Assembly: GCA_029942265.1 (NCBI GenBank)
Contig: JAOZTO010000189.1
Span: 1-5,544 of the forward strand
Source: Desulfocapsa sp.
GTDB lineage: Bacteria > Desulfobacterota > Desulfobulbia > Desulfobulbales > Desulfocapsaceae
Reading direction: 5' to 3'
Length of the DNA: 5,544 nucleotides
The stretch's first letter is position 1, and each line of letters begins with the position of its first letter. Shown piece after piece: positions 1 to 4,094 of this stretch. The notes beneath the pieces were generated by a model. That model was not told the DNA's origin. It saw only the letters and a list, made by a program, of their open reading frames with translations, and did not search any database. The translations under genes and the position numbers were made by a program.

Positions 1-54
1 ACATTTACAGTTCAGTGGTTGAGCCTATTTTTGCCCCCAACCCGAATGTTTACT

Positions 55-188
55 GTTGATTTAATGCCTTTTTCCCGATCTCTTCGTTAAATGAAAATTT
101 TTATCCTCGGGGTATCAACTATATGCCTGCGGTAAAAAATTCCATTTCCATTTACCTCGATATCGAACAAAAATGCTATTAAATCAAC
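55..188. repeat. Long imperfect palindrome, possibly a MITE-like element
   Basis: The outer 11 bases are a perfect inverted repeat: GTTGATTTAAT at 55-65 and ATTAAATCAAC at 178-188. Similarity continues inward. The left arm continues as GC, a T5 run, CGAT, TC, GT, AAATG, then AATTTTTATCC (96-106). The reverse complement of the right arm shows the same order, ending opposite GGTAAAAAATT (131-141). The right arm carries an extra tandem AAATGG. By hand, roughly three quarters of the positions over about 50 bp align, with small gaps. The centre (107-130) is the loop. No target-site duplication is evident in the flanks. Transcribed RNA could fold into one long stem. A MITE, a decayed insertion-sequence derivative or a long transcript-end hairpin are all possible. 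Confidence 0.55.
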
Positions 189-221
189 GGGCTCATATAT
201 GTGGTACGGTCAACACGGCCT

Positions 222-253
222 GCTAACGCCAATACCCTTGTCTTGTCGTTAGC
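222..253. repeat. Short inverted repeat, 7-bp arms
   Basis: GCTAACG (222-228) and CGTTAGC (247-253) are perfect inverted repeats around an 18-base spacer. They lie about 57 bases past the stop codon of the last gene of the operon. On the minus strand no T-run follows the stem, so it is not a standard intrinsic terminator. It may still stabilise the transcript end. Confidence 0.4.
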
Positions 254-309
254 TCTCAATTTCATCATTTTGCAAGAGGCTCAGGTGGTAAGGATGTATT
301 AAGGTAGCT

Positions 310-738
310 TTAAGTTGATTCTGTTAAACGGCAGTAGGCGTATAACGCATCATACACTTCAAATTGATGTTCAAGATTCACAAAATCATCCGGAAACCTG
401 AGGCTAAACCCAACGGCAATGGCTTCAAGTCCTGCGGCCATGGGATCGTTTTGCAAATTGTTAGTATCAGCTGCATTTACAATTTTAGCCAGCCTCAGTA
501 GCCCCTTATCTACTAATCCATATTCTTCAATCAGCACATCAAAGGTACATAAGTCACCTCGATGGTGTAACTCAGCGCCAGGAGTGTCGTAGGCAATGGC
601 ACCCTCTTTTTTGGCAACGGCAAGAACCTGGCTTTTAGGGACAAACAAAAACTCTGCCGAAGAGTCAATAAACCTGTTGATAAGCCAGGGACAAGCAACG
701 CGATCCACATGAACGTGGGAACGTGTAATCCATTTCAT
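310..738 (-). CDS. Free-standing ChrB C-terminal domain protein
   Basis: This 142-residue protein is a single ChrB C-terminal domain (the family often labelled chromate resistance protein, Pfam Chrome_Resist/ChrB_C) without the N-terminal ChrB domain. It aligns along its whole length with residues 186-320 of the full ChrB encoded upstream. Shared signatures are WITR at 3-6, VDRVACPWLINRFID at 11-25 (D12, R13, C16, W18), the D51 region, and HHRGDLCTF at 58-66 (H58, H59, D62, C64). The conserved Asp, His and Cys residues could bind a metal or oxyanion, but that is inference. There is no signal peptide or membrane segment, so it should be cytoplasmic. The start is supported by AGGA seven bases upstream of ATG, in a gap of only nine bases after the previous stop. 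It is the third gene of the chrB operon. The family's reaction is not established; a role in chromate response is known mainly by association. Confidence 0.85.
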   Translation of the reverse strand: MKWITRSHVHVDRVACPWLINRFIDSSAEFLFVPKSQVLAVAKKEGAIAYDTPGAELHHRGDLCTFDVLIEEYGLVDKGLLRLAKIVNAADTNNLQNDPMAAGLEAIAVGFSLRFPDDFVNLEHQFEVYDALYAYCRLTEST

Positions 739-747
739 AGTCTTTTC

Positions 748-1035
748 CTAGCGGTTGTATGAACCAAAATAGGTTAAAGCACTTTTAACTGCTGTTTCAG
801 TATCTTCGGTGACGTGGCCAAATTTTCCTTTCAGATCATCACTTAGATGATACACATATTCCTGAGCAGCCTCTTCGCCATATTTTTCGGTGAACATTTT
901 TGCAAATTCAAGAACTCTGGTGATGTCGTGACGTTCATTTTTTTTCTCAGGATCGTCAATCCAATTATGGACTTCCAAGTATTCCTTTCCTGTTCGTGCA
1001 AGACTTGCTGCTACATGTTTTTTAATTGGTGGCAT
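748..1035 (-). CDS. Small hypothetical protein in the chrB operon
   Basis: This is a 95-residue soluble protein without signal peptide or membrane helix, and I do not firmly recognise it. It has a conserved-looking N-terminal pattern: H7, S11, YLEVHNWIDD at 19-28 (H23, W25, D27, D28), then RHD at 35-37. A C-terminal half follows with YHLSDDLKGKFGH at 62-74 (H63, D66, D67, H74). The pattern 'H..S....YL.VH.WID....RH' resembles small uncharacterised DUF6915-like proteins; I offer this only as a weak resemblance. The spacing of His and Asp residues could make a metal site, which is inference. It sits 21 bases after chrB and 9 bases before the second ChrB-domain gene, so it is almost certainly co-transcribed. 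AGGAG lies 13 bases upstream of the ATG, a rather long spacing. Its reading frame is compact and well placed, so it is a real gene. Confidence 0.8.
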   Translation of the reverse strand: MPPIKKHVAASLARTGKEYLEVHNWIDDPEKKNERHDITRVLEFAKMFTEKYGEEAAQEYVYHLSDDLKGKFGHVTEDTETAVKSALTYFGSYNR

Positions 1036-1056
1036 TGTGTTTGTTGTGCTCCTTTG

Positions 1057-2028
1057 CTAAGTTGTTTGGTGTGCCTCATAGGAGGCGTATAGTTCGTCAA
1101 GAACGATGGAACCACGTTCCAGTCGAATAGTGTCCTCACTGTGTGTTGCTGCAATACCGGAAAAAAGAGCTTGTATGCCTATCGTTTCCGGCCTGTTGAA
1201 CTTGTTGTCTTTCAGATCAATGTCGTGGATGATTTCAGCCATGGTCGCAAGTGGCGTTGATTTTAATCCGAATGCATTCAGCATAACTTCAAATGTACAG
1301 TTGTCGCCGATATGGGTGAATTCCCCTTCAAACATATCAAAGCGGATCTCGTCTGGAAGCGGTTGATATTTGGTATCTGTAATAAATTTTAAAACACCTT
1401 TCGGGTCAATAAAACGGAGTATCAGCCAAGAACATGCAATGCGGTCGATATTGATTCCTTTACGGCTAACCCATGTCCTAGAGAGCGTGTGTTGTAAATC
1501 CCAGATTGCGGAAGAAGTCCGTTGCTCTGTTGCCTCCAAAAGTGATGCGCATTGTGATAGGAGGTTTTCAGCGTCTATGCGACCCGGTGCGTTGCAGTAA
1601 TCGATTGCTGTAATTTCATGAAAGCGATGGCGGATACGGGAAAGTTCCTTCCTCTTTTTCAATAAAGACTGGTCATCTATTTGTGATTCAGCTGAATCAT
1701 TTGTTAGCTTCAGGGTGTCTATGACGATTTTTTCATAATCCACACCACGGGCAACGTGGAAAAGTGTTTCAACCTGTGTATCAGAGAGTCCTTCGATAAA
1801 AACTGTTTTTGCAAGGGATGCTGTTCCGCCACCCGATGTGATTTCCTCGACAAGCCATCGCATGTCTTCCTGTGCTTGATCTTTGTTGGGAAGGACGTAC
1901 ACGGATTGTTTGATTGCTACGGCCCCAATTTTTTGTAGCTTACGCCATATTTTAACCCTGAAATAGTCAGGTTTAGGGGGAATTTTGTGAATGAGAAGAA
2001 GCCATTCTGCTGTATTTTTTTTCTGCAT
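1057..2028 (-). CDS. chrB: Chromate-response protein ChrB, full length
   Basis: The 323-residue protein has the two-part ChrB architecture. The N-terminal domain (about 1-165) starts with WLLLIHKIPPKPDYFRVKIW (9-28) and has QSVYVLP at 41-47, typical of ChrB_N. The C-terminal domain (about 186-320) has WVSR (186-189), INIDRIACSWLILRFID (192-208; D195, R196, C199, W201), D231 and FTHIGDNCTFE (237-247; H239, D242, C244). A charged, probably helical linker lies between them. In known chr operons ChrB acts as a chromate-sensing regulator or accessory factor for the ChrA efflux pump, in the cytoplasm. Here no chrA is visible, and the next two genes are a small unknown protein and a second ChrB C-terminal domain. 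The length is close to usual for ChrB. It is first in its operon, behind a strong promoter, with TAGGA about 11 bases before the ATG. Autoregulation is plausible but not shown. Confidence 0.9.
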   Translation of the reverse strand: MQKKNTAEWLLLIHKIPPKPDYFRVKIWRKLQKIGAVAIKQSVYVLPNKDQAQEDMRWLVEEITSGGGTASLAKTVFIEGLSDTQVETLFHVARGVDYEKIVIDTLKLTNDSAESQIDDQSLLKKRKELSRIRHRFHEITAIDYCNAPGRIDAENLLSQCASLLEATEQRTSSAIWDLQHTLSRTWVSRKGINIDRIACSWLILRFIDPKGVLKFITDTKYQPLPDEIRFDMFEGEFTHIGDNCTFEVMLNAFGLKSTPLATMAEIIHDIDLKDNKFNRPETIGIQALFSGIAATHSEDTIRLERGSIVLDELYASYEAHQTT

Positions 2029-2049
2029 AAATGAATCTGTCCTATTAAA

Positions 2050-2084
2050 TATTATATTTATATAGCAACTGTATCATTTGTCAA
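2050..2084 (-). promoter_or_regulatory. Sigma70-type promoter of the chrB operon
   Basis: Read on the minus strand, a perfect TTGACA (2079-2084) is followed after 16 bases by TATAAA (2057-2062). The expected start of transcription is near 2050, giving a leader of about 22 bases before the chrB ATG. The -35 side overlaps CCTATT (AATAGG on plus, 2083-2088), which is repeated inverted at 2041-2046. This pair of 6-bp arms therefore brackets the promoter and could be an operator, possibly for ChrB itself. That regulatory role is inference. Confidence 0.7.
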
Positions 2085-2104
2085 TAGGTGTAATGGCTAT
2101 TCAA

Positions 2105-2133
2105 GTGAAATAAACGTAGGTGTCTTGTGAAAT
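2105..2133. promoter_or_regulatory. Direct repeat GTGAAAT upstream of the chrB promoter
   Basis: GTGAAAT occurs at 2105-2111 and again at 2127-2133, 22 bases apart, or about two helical turns. The copies lie upstream of the chrB -35 box, at roughly -58 and -80 from the predicted transcription start. This is a plausible activator-type layout. With 7-base words in AT-rich DNA, chance is a real alternative. Confidence 0.3.
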
Positions 2134-2170
2134 GGGGTTTTTGAAATGATGGTTATGAGTGTAAATGCAA

Positions 2171-2204
2171 ACGGGCAGAAGGAAGTCCATCGCCTTCTGC
2201 CCGT
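2171..2204 (-). terminator. Hairpin terminator after the EB_dh-family gene
   Basis: ACGGGCAGAAGG (2171-2182) and CCTTCTGCCCGT (2193-2204) form a perfect 12-bp stem with a 10-base loop, about 53 bases past the stop codon at 2258. On the minus strand the stem is followed by TTGCATTT, a weak T-tract. On the plus strand it is followed by GCATTAGTTATTGTTG, also T-rich but interrupted. The position between two same-strand transcription units supports a role as terminator of the upstream unit, insulating the chrB promoter. Confidence 0.85.
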
Positions 2205-2257
2205 GCATTAGTTATTGTTGTACAAATCTGAGCAATGTCAGAGATGACAGTGAAGAT

Positions 2258-3286
2258 TTATTTGAATTTCATCTCCAGAGTTTCAAGATGGTAGAGGTGG
2301 TTGATTTGACTGTTGTCAAAAACAGCGATACCAAACGGGTAGCTTTTAGACATATCACTAAACTGTACATCCTGCGTTTCAGCATTTTCACCGTCAGTTT
2401 TCAAGGACCGCATAACTTCAAGTGTCCAGGTTCCGTTTTCGTAATGGTTCCGGGCGAGAATATCAGCACGACCACCCATCATCGGTTTAATATCAATGCC
2501 TGGCACGATATCCCCTTCTTTGAAGGTATCGACGAAAGGAACCTTTTTGCTGGGGATGACATAGTATTTATCATCTTTCGAAGGATTCAGGTTCATAAAT
2601 GCAGGGGCTGATTTGTCTGCGTTATCATTATTTTTATACCCACCCTTACCTGTATCTCCTTTCCGTCCCCATCCTTTGTTTTTCTTGGGATCGGTATTGT
2701 TGTCAACATACTGGTCGTCAAACATGCCCATAGGTAGTGAGCGCACATACTTGGCGTGCCACATATCAATGGTTTCACTGTCGGAAGCGGTGTATTTACG
2801 GCCTGCGGATTTATCGCCAGGTTCGTCAAGATGACAGGCGATCATACAACCTTCAGATTCAAACCCTTTTGTACTGATGTTCCAGAACATGGCCAGTTTG
2901 TCTTCGTAGTAGGTGTTGTCGTGACCGGTATCATCTTTGTTTGATAATTTTTTCCAGGAACCGTCAGCCTGCTTTACCCAAGGGAATCGCTCCAGGCTTT
3001 TTGTGGGATCTTTATAGGTGATCAGGAAATAAACATTGTCGTTGTCGTAGAGTGATTTAATTGCTACATCAGTTTTACTCATCCCCTTGTAACCGTTATT
3101 GGGCTCGTATGGAAGTTCATCGATGGTAACAGTTATTGGTTTTGCTGCATCCCAAGCTTTGTCTACCATGCCGTCAAGAACAATAGGTGAACTCGCTTTT
3201 GAGCTGATCAGCGTTTGATCTGCTGCATATACTGATGTGCCAAATGCTAAAATACCTGCCAGAGTAAAAAAATATACTTTCTTCAT
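2258..3286 (-). CDS. Exported EB_dh/cytochrome c-552 family heme protein
   Basis: This 342-residue protein has a Sec signal peptide (basic MKK, hydrophobic core, likely cleavage after SVYA at residue 21), so it should be periplasmic. The mature part matches the ethylbenzene dehydrogenase-related heme-binding domain (EB_dh, cytochrome c-552/DMSO reductase-like). Marks are an early PIVLDGMVDKAWDAAKP strand-turn (34-50), EDKLAMFW (128-135), GCMIACH (146-152; C147, C151, H152), DMWHAKYVRS (174-183), DDQYVD (190-195), WTLEVMRSLKT (287-297) and YPFGIAVFDN (316-325). The domain binds heme in gamma subunits of molybdenum dehydrogenases and in stand-alone redox proteins. The Cys-X3-Cys-His spacing is not the usual CXXCH, so covalent heme attachment is uncertain. 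Residues about 195-228 are a Lys/Asn/Asp/Gly-rich insertion. An in-frame ATG 16 codons upstream is possible, but AGGAGGA sits correctly before this ATG, and only this start leaves a clean signal peptide. No molybdoenzyme subunits are nearby; the electron partner and substrate are unknown. Confidence 0.85.
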   Translation of the reverse strand: MKKVYFFTLAGILAFGTSVYAADQTLISSKASSPIVLDGMVDKAWDAAKPITVTIDELPYEPNNGYKGMSKTDVAIKSLYDNDNVYFLITYKDPTKSLERFPWVKQADGSWKKLSNKDDTGHDNTYYEDKLAMFWNISTKGFESEGCMIACHLDEPGDKSAGRKYTASDSETIDMWHAKYVRSLPMGMFDDQYVDNNTDPKKNKGWGRKGDTGKGGYKNNDNADKSAPAFMNLNPSKDDKYYVIPSKKVPFVDTFKEGDIVPGIDIKPMMGGRADILARNHYENGTWTLEVMRSLKTDGENAETQDVQFSDMSKSYPFGIAVFDNSQINHLYHLETLEMKFK

Positions 3287-3290
3287 TTGC

Positions 3291-3297
3291 TCCTCCT
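3291..3297 (-). promoter_or_regulatory. Start-deciding ribosome binding site
   Basis: AGGAGGA on the minus strand ends four bases before the ATG at 3284-3286. It fixes the start of the EB_dh-family gene at the signal-peptide Met rather than the upstream in-frame ATG at 3334, which has no comparable site. Confidence 0.85.
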
Positions 3298-3308
3298 GTG
3301 TGTTTTTC

Positions 3309-3340
3309 GGGACATCGTCCCTAAGATAACTCATGATAAC
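3309..3340 (-). promoter_or_regulatory. Structured leader: small hairpin and direct repeat
   Basis: The predicted leader of about 86 bases contains GGGAC-atc-GTCCC (3309-3321), a 5-bp stem with a 3-base loop ending about a dozen bases before the ribosome binding site. It also contains a direct repeat GATAAC-tcat-GATAAC (3325-3340) with a 10-base period. The hairpin might affect translation start or mRNA stability, and the repeat might be a protein site. Both are small and neither is shown to act. Confidence 0.3.
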
Positions 3341-3378
3341 AGTGTAGGAGTGAAGGCGGAATGATTCCAGATAAATAT

Positions 3379-3418
3379 ATTTTACAGAAAGCCATGTTTT
3401 TGTGAAACATAGTTCACA
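3379..3418 (-). promoter_or_regulatory. Promoter with overlapping palindromes for the EB_dh-family gene
   Basis: On the minus strand, TTCACA (3401-3406, five of six to consensus) and TAAAAT (3379-3384, five of six) are 16 bases apart, placing the start near 3372. The -35 box is one arm of TGTGAA-N6-TTCACA (3401-3418). A second inverted repeat, ATGTTT-N5-AAACAT (3394-3410), overlaps it. The first resembles a CRP-type site but has eight rather than six bases between TGTGA and TCACA, so it is probably not a standard CRP site. The placement at -35 suits a repressor, or an activator that contacts polymerase. The neighbouring response regulator is the obvious candidate binder; this is inference. 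Confidence 0.55.
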
Positions 3419-3440
3419 TATAAAACATATCTATCTGAAA

Positions 3441-4094
3441 TTAATCAGAAATTCTTTGAGACAATACGGACAGGTAATCAACCATTTTTTCGCCCTGGGG
3501 GGTAAGAGTGTAGGTTTTTTCTCTATTTTGTGCAACAAGGGTATTGGATTTGAGCTTTTTAAGATGAAAGTTGACTTTAGTATGGTCGCTTATCCCAAGA
3601 TGTCTGGTAATATCCATAAAGCGCATTTCTTTTTTATGAAACAGAGTAGTCAGGATTTTTCTTCGTATTTCATTTGCAAGACACGAGAAAGCCTCATCCA
3701 TACCGGGGGCACCAATCTGTTGTTCAAATTTTAGCCTTTCGAGGTTGAGTCGTACTGCCACAAGAAGTTCGTCTCGCTTGAATGGTTTTGGAAGATAATC
3801 ATCAGCACCTGCTTTCATTGCAGCAACTGCGTTGTCAATTGTAGAAAATGCAGTGATCATAATGATTTTAACACTGGGATAGTCTTTTTTCAGCAGGGGA
3901 ATAAATGCCATTCCCCCCATTCCCGGCATCATATTATCAACAATGACAAGACTGGGGATTTCGATTGCAACTTTCTGAAGAGCAATTTCTGCAGATTCAC
4001 AACTCATTGTCCTAAAACCATTATCTATGAGGACCTCTACTATGCTTTCACGCAGATCCTGATCATCGTCGACTACAATAATGTTAGACGTCAT
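3441..4094 (-). CDS. Response regulator with ArsR-like winged helix output
   Basis: The 217-residue protein begins with a receiver domain (about 3-120). The acidic pocket is D10/D11, the phospho-acceptor D53 lies in VIVDNMMPGMGG (50-61), the switch Thr is T81 and the conserved lysine is K103 followed by P104. After a linker, residues about 133-213 form a winged helix-turn-helix of ArsR type. Signs are LANEIRRKILTTLF (139-152), the recognition segment ISDHTKVNFHLKKLK (168-182) and a wing ending in TYTLTPQGEKM. That output is uncommon for bacterial response regulators, which usually carry OmpR, NarL or NtrC-type domains. It resembles HTH domains common in archaeal regulators. The start overlaps the kinase stop by 11 bases, giving translational coupling and implying a cognate pair. 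The ribosome site before it is weak. It probably controls the exported heme protein gene just downstream, whose promoter has palindromes suited to a dimeric winged helix. Confidence 0.88.
   Translation of the reverse strand: MTSNIIVVDDDQDLRESIVEVLIDNGFRTMSCESAEIALQKVAIEIPSLVIVDNMMPGMGGMAFIPLLKKDYPSVKIIMITAFSTIDNAVAAMKAGADDYLPKPFKRDELLVAVRLNLERLKFEQQIGAPGMDEAFSCLANEIRRKILTTLFHKKEMRFMDITRHLGISDHTKVNFHLKKLKSNTLVAQNREKTYTLTPQGEKMVDYLSVLSQRISD

Larger units (their letters stand above)
1..309. other. Gene-free region downstream of the chrB operon
   Basis: I find no credible coding region here on either strand; all frames are broken by frequent stops. The only open frame touching the left edge is a 29-codon stretch on the plus strand ending in TAA at 88-90. 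It has no recognisable protein character. The region holds a long imperfect palindrome (55-188) and a short inverted repeat (222-253). No hairpin followed by a T-tract was seen just after the last gene of the operon, so where that transcript ends is not evident. I saw no remnant of a chrA transporter. Confidence 0.6.

Noticed and set aside
1..90. Plus-strand frame of 29 codons open to the left edge as the tail of a convergent gene
   Set aside because: Too short to judge, no recognisable residues, and the palindromic element starts inside it at 55. Not supported as a gene.
222..253. GCTAAC...GTTAGC pair as an integron attC recombination site
   Set aside because: The outer cores do not fit RYYYAAC/GTTRRRY, the total length of 32 bases is well below a normal attC, and no inner L-boxes are present. 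Kept only as a plain inverted repeat.
2165..2611. Plus-strand 148-codon open frame
   Set aside because: It crosses the terminator hairpin and lies antisense to the EB_dh-family gene, which has clear family motifs. No start signals or recognisable protein character.
3287..3334. Longer start for the EB_dh-family gene, 16 residues upstream
   Set aside because: The upstream ATG lacks a good ribosome site and would bury the signal peptide behind a charged segment. AGGAGGA directly precedes the internal Met.
3401..3418. Canonical CRP binding site
   Set aside because: TGTGA and TCACA are separated by eight bases, not the six of the CRP consensus, so I treat it as an unassigned palindrome.
3434..3449. 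TCTGA...TCAGA at the response regulator stop as a terminator
   Set aside because: Only a 5-bp AT-rich stem with no T-tract on the minus strand. Too weak to call.
3402..3734. Plus-strand 110-codon open frame
   Set aside because: Antisense to the response regulator's winged helix and the heme-protein promoter. No family resemblance.
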